From Bretschneidera sinensis (lineage: Eukaryota; Streptophyta; Magnoliopsida; Brassicales; Akaniaceae): DNA of 64,000 nt. This document shows, in pieces, positions 23,423 through 34,919 of this stretch. A model generated the notes under the pieces. The model did not search any database. It saw nothing but the letters and a program-made list of their open reading frames with translations, and was not told the DNA's origin. Each line of letters begins with the position of its first letter. Within the stretch, counting starts at the first letter, position 1. A program made the position numbers and the translations under genes. Location: contig CM043705.1 of the NCBI GenBank assembly GCA_023935145.1, positions 16,892,501-16,956,500 on the forward strand, read 5' to 3'.

Positions 23423-25479
23423 CTACATCACACAAGGATATACGATAGCACTTTTAGGTACCCAAAATTTCTTGGGTCCTTTGGGGTTAGTCCTGGAAAA
23501 TACGGTTCCTTTTGGGACCCATACTTTCTTAATATGTGGTACTCTATGAACAAGTTGATGATGTACAATCCTAGCATTATAGTCATAGAAATTTCTAGGA
23601 AATCTTACATGTGCATTCCTATAATCCTTAGGATGATAGTTCCTAGGATTCATGTTTCTATGGTAAGGGGTATGAAAATGCATGTCATTTCCAGAAAATG
23701 AACGATGATGCATTCTAGGATACATGCTAGCATATGTATGCAAGTTATTTCTAGAATAGCCATGATGGTGATTCCTAGGATGAGCATGAGCAGAATGCAT
23801 TCTTTGATTATACACATTGTTCCTAGAATGAGCATGATGATTATTTCTAGGGTGTGTATGAGCATTTCTAGAATGAGCATACAAATAAGCATGAGTATTT
23901 TTAGGATGCTTCAATTTAGTATGATCATTTAAGTTTCTAGACTTCCTCGGATTTATCAAGGGAGTGCTTTTAACAAGGTTAGGAGCTTTTGAAGTAGAAG
24001 CTCCATCTACACAAGAGGCTTTCATGAATAAGCTCTCTTTTGTTTTTTGTTTTCCTAATGGAGAATATCCTACACAAGATTTTCTCCACTTAATCTTTGG
24101 GAAGAAAGCACTTCATCAAGTTTTTCTTTACCGAGCATAAGTCTAGATATAGTGCTGTTTAATTCAGAAATTTTATTTTTCAAATTCTCATTTTCATCTT
24201 TAAGAAAATCTTGAGACGAATTATACAGTAAAGATGATAATTTTTCTTTTTCTTCTCTAAGAACTATCATTTCTTTAGAAAGAGATGATACTTCTTTCTT
24301 AAGAACAGAATTTCTAGAATCAAATTTCTTTAATTCTTCATGCATTTCATTTATGACTTCTAGCAGTTCTTCACTACTAGTAACAATATTATTTTTTGAA
24401 GAGGGAGAAGAAGTTACCTCACTTTCATCATCGATTGCCATCAAACAAAGGTTGGCAATTTCTTCGTATCCGATTTCTTTGTCTGATGACTCATCTTCTT
24501 CGTTATCGCTCCAGGTAGTTGCTACCATAGCTTTCTTCTTGAAGCCCTTGTATGGTTTGCTTGAAACCGGACAGTCAGCTTATATATGTCCTGGCTTCTT
24601 GCAGCCATAGCACATAAGTGGTTCCCTTTTTGAGATGGGATCCTTTGAGTAAGGTTTCTTGCTTTTCTTCAAGAACCTATGGAATCGTCTGGTGATTAAA
24701 GCCATTTCACCATCCTCTTCACTGCTCTCTGTTTCTTGTTCTAATTCCTTTTCTTTGTTGCTCGTAGAAGCTTTGAGAGCAATTTGCTTTTTCTTCTTCT
24801 CATCATCATTGACGATGGGAGTCATTTCTTCCATCTCGTATGTCAATAATGACCCAAGCAGCGTCTCAACATCAAGCTTGTCAAGATTTTTGGCCTCCTG
24901 AATGGCTGTCCTCTTTGGTTTCCATTCTGGTGGCAGAGATCTTAAGATTTTTCTGGTTAGTTCAACTTCCTCAATATTCTTGCCAAGCAATTTTAAACCA
25001 TTTATAATAGTAGTGAATCGTGAGTGCATTTCGGAAATGGTTTCGTTAGGAGACATCTTAAAAGATTCATACTCAGAAATTAGCATGTAAATTTTAGATT
25101 TTTTTACTTCACTTGTTCCTTCATATGTGACTTGCAATTTATCCCATATTTCTTTAGCAGAAACACATGCAGATATTTTGTTATATTCAGAAATATCTAA
25201 TGCACAATGTAGCATGCTTGTTGCTATGCTATTAAGAGACATCGTTCTACAATCCTCGTCAGTAAACTCAGTTTTGAGTTTAGGCATTGTATGAAGAGTC
25301 TCTCCAATAACTATTTCTTTTGAGGGAATTTTAGGTCCCTCTTCTATAATTCTCCATAGATTGTAATCTTGTCCTTCGACGAAGATTTTCATTCTATTTT
25401 TCCAGTAGTTATAATTTGATCCATTGAACAATGGTGGTCTAGTATAAGAGTGTCCCTCAGAGTAGCTATTTGCTACCAT
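23423..25479 (-). pseudogene. E1 gag, broken
   Basis: Starts at MVANSYSEG after the 5' leader. The Gag domain (YWKNRMKIF, then the retro-gag core) spans about residues 1-200. The frame stops at 24580-24582, inside the zinc knuckle CYGCKKPGHI, by a Lys to stop change. It is shifted again near 24085 by loss of one base compared with E3. Beyond lie the coiled coil and a His/Arg/Asn-rich tail ending in PCVM and the conserved UAG (23423-23425). Gag cannot be made full length from this copy. Confidence 0.92.
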
Positions 25480-25520
25480 TGGATCAACTCTAGGAATTTA
25501 AGCCTTATAAAGAGAACGAG

Positions 25521-25532
25521 GCTCTGATACCA
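25521..25532 (-). other. E1 primer-binding site
   Basis: The minus strand reads TGGTATCAGAGC, an exact match to the tRNA-iMet primer site, two bases from the LTR. Confidence 0.95.
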
Positions 25533-25534
25533 AT

Positions 25535-26783
25535 TGTAGCTCGAGGTTTCAACCCAAAATGGGGGGTGAATTGGGTTTTTAAAAACTTTTGCGGAATTTA
25601 TACAAGTTTATAAAAACTGATAAGCAACAAATAATTAATACAAGTAAAAAGCTGTAAATAAAGAGTTTAAGGAAAGAGGATGCAAACACAGTTATAGTGG
25701 TTCGGCAATATCAGATTCGTTCCGACCCTACATCCACTCTCTTCAAGGAACTCCTTGAAGTAATCCACTAAGAAAACTTAGTCGCACAACTTAGCCGGGT
25801 GTTGCACAAACCGTACACAAGCAATTTACAGGAATTGCTTAAACCGAAAAATCCCATTCCTTTCGGAAGTTTCCCCTTCCTCTCGGAAGTAATCCCTTTA
25901 CAAAGATGGTGTAAAGTAAAAGGTAGAGAGACAACAAATGAAAGCTTATTACAACAGAAATGTCTCTCTTTCAAAGTAAAGCTTGAAGAAATGGCTCAAT
26001 AAGATTATTTCAAAGCTTTTTGTGTTTCAAGAGTATAAAAACTTGATTATATGAGATCAACTCTTTTTGAATACGTGCTTCATGTTTTTGAAAGCTTTGC
26101 TGAATGGGTTTATATAGCAATCAACTAATATGACCGTTTTGGACTTTAATTTGAAAAAGATTTACTTTAAAACGTTCAGATTTGGAGTCCAACGGTCATA
26201 TTTTTGAATTACCAGTCGACTGGGTCGAGATACCAGTCGACTGGGTTCACTTGAAAAATACTCGTTTTCAGACTTTCTGGGTATCCAGTCGACTGATATA
26301 TATCACCCAGTCGACTGGGGACTTTCTGTCCATTTTACCAGTCGACTGGGTTGATTCATCCAGTCGACTGGGAAATTACTGGTCAAAGTACCAGTCGACT
26401 GGGTTAATTCATCCAGTCGACTGGGTACCTTCTGACCCATATACCAGTCGACTGGTATATGTACCCAGTCGACTGGGTTGTCTTCCAACCCAATTTTTCT
26501 TCTGTTTTTCATCAAAAACATTTAAAAATAATGGTTTTAGAAAAACCTTTTGTGTTTGAGCCATTGAACAAGCTAATACAAAGTATGAGTGAGACTTACA
26601 TTGGTTCTAAACCTTAAGACCTATTCTAGATCTTCAGTCTTCACTTGATACTTGATTTGGTTCGAGTTTTTGCACTTTGTTCCTTGGTTGAATGTGTTTG
26701 ATCCTTAATACAACTTAGTTTAAACATGTTAGTTAAATAACAGTTGTGTTTTGCCATCATTAAAATACGGGCGAGGGTCAACA
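25535..26783 (-). repeat. E1 5' LTR with promoter
   Basis: A 1249-bp LTR. On the minus strand the order is the palindrome array (26476-26212; 10 sites, 9 exact), then about 95 bp, then the TATA box TATATAAA (26109-26116), then a transcribed region. The palindromes therefore sit where upstream activating or silencing elements would. Confidence 0.93.
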
Positions 26784-26788
26784 AAAAC

Positions 26789-27052
26789 ATTTAAAAATAA
26801 TAGTTTTAGAAAAACCTTTTGTGTTTGAGCCATTGAACAAGCTAATACAATGTATGAGTGAGACTTACATTGGTTCTAAACCTTAAGACCTATACTAGAT
26901 CTTCAGTCTTCACTTGATACTTGATTTGGTTCGAGTTTTTGCACTTTGTTCCTTGGTTGAATGTGTTTGATCCTTAATACAACTTAGTTTAAACATGTTA
27001 GTTAAATAACAGTTGTGTTTTGCCATCATTAAAATACGGGCGAGGGTCAACA
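26789..27052 (-). repeat. E2 3' LTR, second part
   Basis: The missing 264 bp of the E2 3' LTR, displaced by E1. It is followed by the polypurine tract of E2 at 27053. Confidence 0.94.
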
Positions 27053-27631
27053 ATCTCCCCCTTTTTGATGATGAAAAAACTAATAATGTAAAAACAGTTT
27101 TAAAAACCAAGTGTTAAGATTTTACAAAAATTTGGACAGAGTCTCCTCTGTTTTTCGAGTAAAACCACCTTGTAAACAAGCAAACACAGTTTATATTTCT
27201 TTCAACCAATCCAGAATTAAACTCAACCAATCAATAAACATTTTTACAAAGATATGGAGCAATGCTCCCCCTAAATCTATGCATTGGTTGCGTTTTACTT
27301 AGATTTTCTCGTTTTTCTCATTTTTCTCCCCCGTTTTGACAACAGCAACCAAAGGGGGCATAACATAAAAAATAAGCTAGTTAGCTAATACAGTCAAATA
27401 GATTATAAGAAAAAAAGTTTCATACGAAGATTTGGCTTCATTCGAATTTCGGAAGCCTTCCCGAGAAGTACCGGAAGTTTTCAAGCGTATAAGCATTTTA
27501 TAGCAGTTTTAGTGACCAAACAGAGTTTTAAAACAGTACTAACATATCACAAATGGCGTAAATAAATGCAAGAAATATGGCTAAATAGTAATATATCATC
27601 ATAGAGAAAAATTCAATACAATCAGGGCTTC

Positions 27632-28840
27632 TCAGAGCCATCCCTCGGTGTGCTCTCGATGTAACTCGAAGTCGTCCCGTAGGTGGTCTATGGAGGAGCT
27701 CAGTCTCTGGTAATCAGACTGCATGGACTGAAAACCGGACTCCATCGTCATCTGGAGACTCGTGATAGCTCGTAGGATGTCACCGTAATCAGTCTGACCA
27801 GTACTCAAGTTACCAATGGGAGGTGCTAGGGTATCCGTCTCCATCTCAGCAGCCGTATCAGCATCCTCATCATTGTCGCTCACATCCTTTTGGATCCTTA
27901 GGCGCTTTCCGGCCTTCGGATAGAGGAATCCGTCACGAACAGTACATCCCATCTTCTTCAGAGATGAGATGTTGATGATGTCTGTCAATCCGATATCCTG
28001 AGCCTCGGAGGCAGGCAAAGGTACCCGGAAGTGCTGGAGGATGAGTGTAATGAGCATCCCATAAGGAAGACACCCGGAGTCATTTGCTTCACCGTTTATC
28101 ATGTTGGCAAGCAGCAGAGGATATATATTGAAGTGGTGCCCAGATTTTAGGCACCAAATCAATACCGTATCTATTTTAGATAGATACCCTCGACTCCCGA
28201 GTCTCGGGTGGATGGTCCAACTGACAATCAACTGAAATATCTTTGAGTCGAGGGGCAAGTCACTACATGTGTGAAATATAGTGGGTCTGTACACATAGTT
28301 AGGGTCGCCCCTGACTATCCGACAGGCCTCTTCAACTTCAAAGTTGTCTGGCCATCCATCCAGACTCCATTGAACCCCCCTTATAGGGATTCTCAGAATG
28401 CTCATCAAGAGGTCAGTGTTGACTTCAAACTCCACCCCGCTAACTCTGGTTCTGAATCTCAGAGCCAGAGGACTGGGTTTCACCAAGTTCGCATAGAACT
28501 GGTGAATCAGTCGCGGGTAATATTTTTCATGAATTCTGACCAATGGGGTCAGATTTATTGCCTCAAAGGCTGGTAGAATATCGAAATTACCATGGCGAAT
28601 AGAGTCGAAATCAACGACTCTACCCGTCATGATTTTCTTGTGACGGATTATAGAATTATACCTCTTGTGAGCCGCTGGGCTGTAAAACAGAGTCTGTTCC
28701 AACTCTGTTCTGGGCTCCTTGCTGGATGACCCTGCTGCTCCCTTCCCTTTCGACTCCGAAACCGAAGGTTTTGAAGTCCTTGGATTTTTAGACGCATTAG
28801 GTCCACTTGTTGTGAGTTTAATACGGATTTTGTCACTCAT
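27632..28840 (-). CDS. E2 ORF3, C-terminus altered
   Basis: 402 residues, the same protein as E1 ORF3, with an intact globular domain, acidic patch and most of the coiled coil. A deletion of about 140 bp relative to E1 removes the natural C-terminus and stop. The last residues are now EGWL, and about 16 residues are lost. The frame is otherwise open although both gag and pol of E2 contain stops. Confidence 0.8.
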   Translation of the reverse strand: MSDKIRIKLTTSGPNASKNPRTSKPSVSESKGKGAAGSSSKEPRTELEQTLFYSPAAHKRYNSIIRHKKIMTGRVVDFDSIRHGNFDILPAFEAINLTPLVRIHEKYYPRLIHQFYANLVKPSPLALRFRTRVSGVEFEVNTDLLMSILRIPIRGVQWSLDGWPDNFEVEEACRIVRGDPNYVYRPTIFHTCSDLPLDSKIFQLIVSWTIHPRLGSRGYLSKIDTVLIWCLKSGHHFNIYPLLLANMINGEANDSGCLPYGMLITLILQHFRVPLPASEAQDIGLTDIINISSLKKMGCTVRDGFLYPKAGKRLRIQKDVSDNDEDADTAAEMETDTLAPPIGNLSTGQTDYGDILRAITSLQMTMESGFQSMQSDYQRLSSSIDHLRDDFELHREHTEGWL

Positions 28841-29049
28841 TTTGGAGAAATCTGGAGTTTTTGAAAAAAAATGATTTTGGTGAAAATGAGAGATTTTAAC
28901 CGTAGAAAGTTAAAAATCTCTTTAGGAATGTGTAGATCGGTGTGTTTAGAAGGGATTTAGATGGTTTTTGGATCAAAAAAATGAATTTTTCTAGAGAGAG
29001 AAAGCTTGGGCTCTTTGAAAATGGCGTAAAAATGGCGAAAATGAACAGT

Positions 29050-29059
29050 CCCTTTTATA
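29050..29059 (-). promoter_or_regulatory. E2 internal TATA box before ORF3
   Basis: TATAAAAGGG on the minus strand, 210 bp before the ORF3 start and just downstream of the internal palindrome array. Confidence 0.6.
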
Positions 29060-29070
29060 GAATCGCGATA

Positions 29071-29408
29071 CCAGTCGACTGGGGTCGATATACCAGTCGA
29101 CTGGGTCCCTTTGAAAAGATGAACAGTTTCTTTACCAGTCAACTGGGTAAACGTACCAGTCGACTGGGTAAACTGACAGTGAGTTACTAGTCGACTGGGC
29201 TATCTTTACCAGTCGACTAGGAGGACAAGGGGTATTCAAAAAATTGGCTCCAAATAGGATTTGATCTTATAGACGACTGGAGAAGACTTACCAGTCGTCT
29301 GGAAGTTTTGACAGAGAGTTACCAGTCGACTGGGTCAAAATTACCAGTCGACTGGAAGATCAGGCAGAGACTTACCAGTCGACTGGAGCACATTTACCAC
29401 TCGACTGG
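29071..29408 (-). repeat. E2 internal palindrome array
   Basis: About twelve CCAGTCGACTGG sites or single-base variants, with the perfect 10-bp inverted pair AGACGACTGG / CCAGTCGTCT at 29271-29300 and a 10-base loop. Confidence 0.93.
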
Positions 29409-29550
29409 ACCCTTAGTAAAATTTTCAGTCCTGAATTTTTTTAGCACGATTTTGTTTATCTATGACATTTTTGAGTGAGGGGAATAATTAAACATGGATT
29501 AATACTCTATCACTCAATGTCAAACATGCAAATGATGAAATGAGATGCAA

Positions 29551-32500
29551 TCAAACATTCAGTTTATCAAAATCAAGCAATCCCATCAACATTCTAATAT
29601 TACAAAAACTAGCTTCACTTAAGGGTTTTGTAAGAATATCAGCTATTTGATCTTCTGAAGGTATGAATTCTAATCTTATATCACCTTTTTGAGTGTGATC
29701 TCTTAGGAAATGATGTCTAATCTCTATATGCTTGGTTCTAGAGTGCTGAATAGGATTTTTGGTTAGGTTGATGGCACTAGTATTATCACAAAATATAGGA
29801 ATATTTTTGAGACTCATGCCATAGTCTTCTAGTTGTTGTTTCATCCATAGTACTTGGGCATAACAACTGCCAGCTGCTACATATTCCGCCTCAGCGGTTG
29901 ATAGTGCAACTGAATTCTGTTTCTTGGAGAACCAAGAAGTTAACATAGCACCTAAGAATTGGCATGTTCCACTTATACTTTTTCTATCTAACCTACATCC
30001 AGCAAAATCAGCATCCGAATATCCTATTAGCTCAAAAGATGATTCTCTAGAATACCATAATCCTATGGTCTGGGTCCCTTGTAGATATCTAAGGATTCTT
30101 TTTACTGCAGCTACATGTGATTCCTTAGGATTAGATTGAAATCTAGCACACATGCATACACTGAACATTATATCAGGTCTACTTGTAGTCAAGTACAGTA
30201 AAGCACCTATCATGCTTCTATAATATTTAGAATCTACAGTTTTACCTCCTTCATCAAGATCAAGTTTGGTGGTTGTGCTCATAGACGTTCCAATTGGCTT
30301 TGAGCTTTCCATCCCGAATCTTTTTAGTAGATCTTTGATGTACTTTTGTTGATTGATGAAGATACCTCTTTTTACTTGCTTGAAATGCAGTCCAAGGAAG
30401 TAGGTAAGTTCTCCCATCATGCTCATTTCAAATTCACCTTGCATGCACTTTGCAAATTCTTGACACATAGATTCATTAGTAGCACCAAATATAATATCAT
30501 CAACATATATTTGAACTATCAAAGTGTCATTTTTGTGAGTTTTTGTGAAGAGAGTTGTATCTATTCTACCTCTTACAAAATTATTATCAATCAAAAATTT
30601 ACTTAGTCTTTCATACCATGCCCTTTGAGCTTGCTTCAACCCATAGAGAGCTTTAGAAAGTTTATAGACATGATTTGGAAGACTTGGATTTTCAAATCCA
30701 AGAGGTTGTTCAACATAAACCTCTTCTTCTATAAAGCCATTTAAAAAGGCACTTTTCACATCCATTTGAAATAGCTTGAATTTATTAAAGCATGCAAAGG
30801 CTAATAACATTTGAATAGCTTCTAATCTAGCTACGGGAGCATAGGTTTCATCAAAATCTATTCCTTCCTCTTGGTTATATCCCTTAGCAACTAGTCTAGC
30901 CTTATTTCTAGTTACTATACCATTTTCATCCATTTTATTTCTATATACCCATTTAGTTCCAATAATTGAATGATCTTTAGGTCTTGGAACTAGTTCCCAA
31001 ACATTGTTTCTCTCAAATTGATTTATCTCTTCCTGCATTGCAATTATCCAATCATTATCTTTTTCAGCTTCTATAAATGTCTTAGGTTCTACTTAAGACA
31101 AATAAGCTACAAAATTGCAAATATTTCTAATGGAAGAGCGAGTTCTTACCCCTTGTGAAGGATCACCAATTATTTGATCAATTGGATGATGATTTATATA
31201 CCTCAAATCCTTGGGTAGATTTTCCTCTTGTTGACTTGAGGATGGTTGGTCCAAATTTGGAGTTGCCATCCCTTCATTTGTTTGAGAAGAACTCACTTTT
31301 GGGTCAACAATGGAAGTAGGAGTTTCCATTCTTGGAATAAAATCTGCATCATCTTTAAAGGAAACTTCTCCATTACTCATTGGGTTAGATTCATCAATAG
31401 TTACATGCACAGATTCTTCTACTACTAGAGTTCTCTTATTGAAAACTCTATAAGCCTTACTAGTAGTTGAATATCCTAAAAATATTTCTTCATCGGTCTT
31501 GGAATCAAATTTACCAAAGTTAGTTTTATTGTTATTTAAGATGAAGTACTTACTACCAAAGGCACGAAAATAGGAAATATTGGGCTTTCTCCCTTTCCAT
31601 AGTTCATATGGTGTTTTATCAAGCAAGGGCCTTATCAAAATTCTATTTAAAATATAGCAAGAAGTATTCACGGCTTCAGCCCAAAAATATTTTGGTAAAT
31701 TATTTTCGTAAAGCATTGTTCTTGAAAATTCTTCTAGAACTCTATTTTTCCTCTCAACAACTCCATTTTGTTGAGGAGTTCTAGGAGCTGAAAATTTGTG
31801 ATTAATTCCATTTTCATCACAAAATTTTGAAAAGCTTTGATTTTCAAATTCTTTGCCATGATCAGTTCTTATGCTTGAAATACAAATTCCTTTTTCATTT
31901 TGTACCTTTTTGCAAAACTTTTCAAATCCTTTGAAAGCTTCATCCTTATAAGCAATAAAAATAACAAAGGTATATCTTGAATAGTCATCAACAATAACAA
32001 GAGCATATTGATGGCCACCTAGACTAATAGTACTAATTGGACCAAATAAGTCCATATGCAAAAGTTCCAAAGGTCTAGTAGTTGAGACTACATTTTTTGC
32101 TTTAAAAGATATCCTAGATTGTTTTCCCATTTGACAAGCATTGCAAATTTTGTCTTTCTCAAAATTGATTTTAGGAAGACCAATAACTAAATCTTTTCTT
32201 GAAACAATTTTTAGCAAATTCATGTTTACATGACCAAGCCTTCTATGCCATAGCCATTGATTTTCACTAAAAGCAGGAAAACATTTTTCATTATTGGAAT
32301 GCAAGGATTTCAAATCCACTATATAGACATTTTCATGTCTATGGCCAATGAATTTGATCTTGTTGCTCTTGATGTCTATAACTAGACAATGAGAGATCTC
32401 AAATGTGACTTTATATCCTTTTTCACATAACTGACTAATGCTAAGTAAATTTGGCTTAAGGCCTTGTACTAGCAATACATTATCTAAAGTTGAGAAATCA

Positions 32501-32673
32501 TTACCAACTTTTCCATGCCCGATGATCTTTATTTTAGTATTGTCTCCAATGGTCATAAGTCCACCATCTCTTAGAGTTAGCTCCTTGAATACACTTTTAT
32601 CACCGGTCATATGCTTCGAGCAACCGCTATCAAGGTACCAACAGTTACCTTTCTCTTTGGTGTGAAGACAAAT
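29551..32673 (-). pseudogene. E2 Pro-Pol with one nonsense codon
   Basis: Full-length frame after the gag UAG with protease site DSGC intact. One in-frame stop at 31093-31095 (CAA to TAA, between integrase and RT) splits it. Integrase motifs HRRLGH, D, D and VVERK lie in the upstream half. [10 protein letters not shown] and RNase H SDADFAG lie in the downstream half (29551-31038). No frameshift is seen. Confidence 0.93.
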
Positions 32674-32970
32674 CTACATCACACAAGGATATACGATAGC
32701 ACTTTTAGGTACCCAAAATTTCTTGGGTCCTTTGGGGTTAATCCTGGAAAATACGGTTCCTTTTGGGACCCATACTTTCTTAAGATGAGGTGCTCTATGA
32801 ACAAGTTGATGATGCACAGTCCTAGCATGATAGTCATAGAAATTTCTAGGATGTCTTACATGTGAATTCCTATAAACCTTAGGATAATAGTTCATAGGAT
32901 ACATGTTTCTATGGTAAGGAGTATGAAAATTCATGTCATTTCTATAAAGAGTATGATGATGCATTCTAGG
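32674..32970 (-). pseudogene. E2 gag, C-terminal piece
   Basis: The last part of Gag: a His/Arg/Asn-rich segment, then KKVWVPKGTVFS and PCVM before the conserved UAG (32674-32676). Its start is cut by E3 at CTAGG. The remainder is at 43429-45153. Confidence 0.92.
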
Positions 32971-34255
32971 TGTAGCTCGAGGTTTCAACCCAAGAGGGGG
33001 GGTGAATTGGGTTTTTACAAACTTTTGCGGAATTAATACAAGTTTATAAAAACTAACTAGCAGCAAACAATTAAAGCAAGTAATGTGCTGAATAATAAAG
33101 AGTTTAAGGAAAGAGGATGCAAACACAGTTTATAGTGGTTCGGCAATATCGGATTCGTTCCGACCCTACGTCCACTCTCTTCAAGGAACTCCTTGAAGTA
33201 ATCCACTAAGAAAACTTAGCCGTACAACTTAGCCGGGTGTTGCACAAACCGTACACAAGCAGACTTACGGGTGTTTGCCCAAACCGTCCAAACAACTTAC
33301 AGGTGTTGCTTAAACCAACAATCCCCTTCCTCTCGGAAGTTTCCCCTTCCTTTCGGAAGTAAACCCTTTACAATGAAGATGTAAAGTAACAGGTAGAGAG
33401 ATAGCAAATAACAGCTTATTACAACAAAAATATCTCTCTTTCAAAGTAAAGCTTGAAGAAATGGCTCAATAGGATTATTTCAAAGCTTTTTGTGTTTCAA
33501 GAGTATAAAAACTTGATTATATGAGATCAACTCTTTTTGAATATTTGCTTCTTCTTATTGAATGCTTTGCTGAGTGGGTTTATATAGCAAACAATTAATA
33601 TGGCCGTTTTGGACTTTAATTTGAAAAAGATTTACTTTAAAACGTTCAGATTTGGAGTCCAACGGTCATATTTTTGAACCACCAGTCGACTGGGTCGAGA
33701 TACCAGTCGACTGGGTTCACTTGAAAAATACATGTTTTCAGACCTTCTGGGTATCCAGTCGACTGGTATATATCATCCAGTCGACTGGGGACTTTCTGTC
33801 CATTTTACCAGTCGACTGGTATATATCATCCAGTCGACTGGATACTTACTGGTCAAAGTACCAGTCGACTGGGTTGTTTGATCCAGTCGACTGGGTTCCT
33901 TCTGACCTTTATACCAGTCGACTGGTATATGTACCCAGTCGACTGGGTTGTCTTCCAACTCAGTTTTTCTTCTGTTTTTCATTTAAAAACATTTTAAAAT
34001 TAATGGTTTTAGAAAAACCATTTGTGTTTGAGCCATTGAACAAGCTAATACAATGTATGAGTGAGACTTACATTGGTTCTAAACCTTAAGACCTATACTA
34101 GATCTTCAGTCTTCACTTGATACTTGATTTGGTTCGAGTTTTTGCACTTTGTTCCTTGGTTGAATGTGTTTGATCCTTAATACAACTTAGTTTAAACATG
34201 TTAGTTAAATAACAGTTGTGTTTTGCCATCATTAAAATACGGGCGAGGGTCAACA
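32971..34255 (-). repeat. E3 3' LTR
   Basis: A 1285-bp LTR with the palindrome array at 33682-33946 (10 sites). The polypurine tract follows at 34256. Confidence 0.94.
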
Positions 34256-34919
34256 ATCTCCCCCTTTTTGATGATGACAAAACTAATAATGTAAAAACAG
34301 TTTTAAAAACTAAGTGTTAAGATTTTACAAAAATTTGGACAGAGTCTCCTCTGTTTTTCGAGTAAAACCACCCTGTAAACAAGCAAACACAGTTTATATT
34401 TCTTTCAACCAATCTAAAATTAAACTCAACCAATCAATAAACATTTTTACACAGATATGGAGCAATGCTCCCCCTAAATCTATGCATTGGTTGCGTTTTA
34501 CTTAGATTTTCTCGTTTTTCTCATTTTTCTCCCCCGTTTTGACAACAGCAACCAAAGGAGGCATAACATAAAAAAATAAGCTAATTAGCCAATACAGTCA
34601 AATAGGTTATAAGAACACAAATATGTACGCAAAGATGTGGCTTCATTTGAATTTCAGAAGCCTTCCCGGGAAGAACCGGAAGTTTTTCAAGCATATAAGT
34701 ATTTTATATCAGATTTAGTGACTAAACAGATATTTAAAACAGTTCTAACATATCACAAATAGCGTATTTAAATACAATAAATATGGTTCATAGTATTACA
34801 TCATCATAGAGAAAAAGTCAATACAAGTAGGGCCTCATAGAGCCATAGCTTAAGAAAAACAAACATGAGATGTCCGTGCTATGTGACAAAAACTGGAAAA
34901 GTGCTAAGAACTGAGAGAC

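Larger units (their letters stand above)
16480..26783 (-). mobile_element. E1: Sirevirus-like copia element inserted in E2's LTR
   Basis: A complete 10,304-bp element with two LTRs of about 1250 bp and the target duplication AAAAC at 16475-16479 and 26784-26788. It carries ORF3, an open pol and a broken gag. About 20 LTR differences counted by eye place it later than E2 and earlier than E3. Confidence 0.95.

Noticed and set aside
23705..23932. Forward-strand Met/Ser-rich open frames over gag (also 40293 and 43384)
   Set aside because: Antisense shadows of the His/Arg/Asn-rich Gag repeats.
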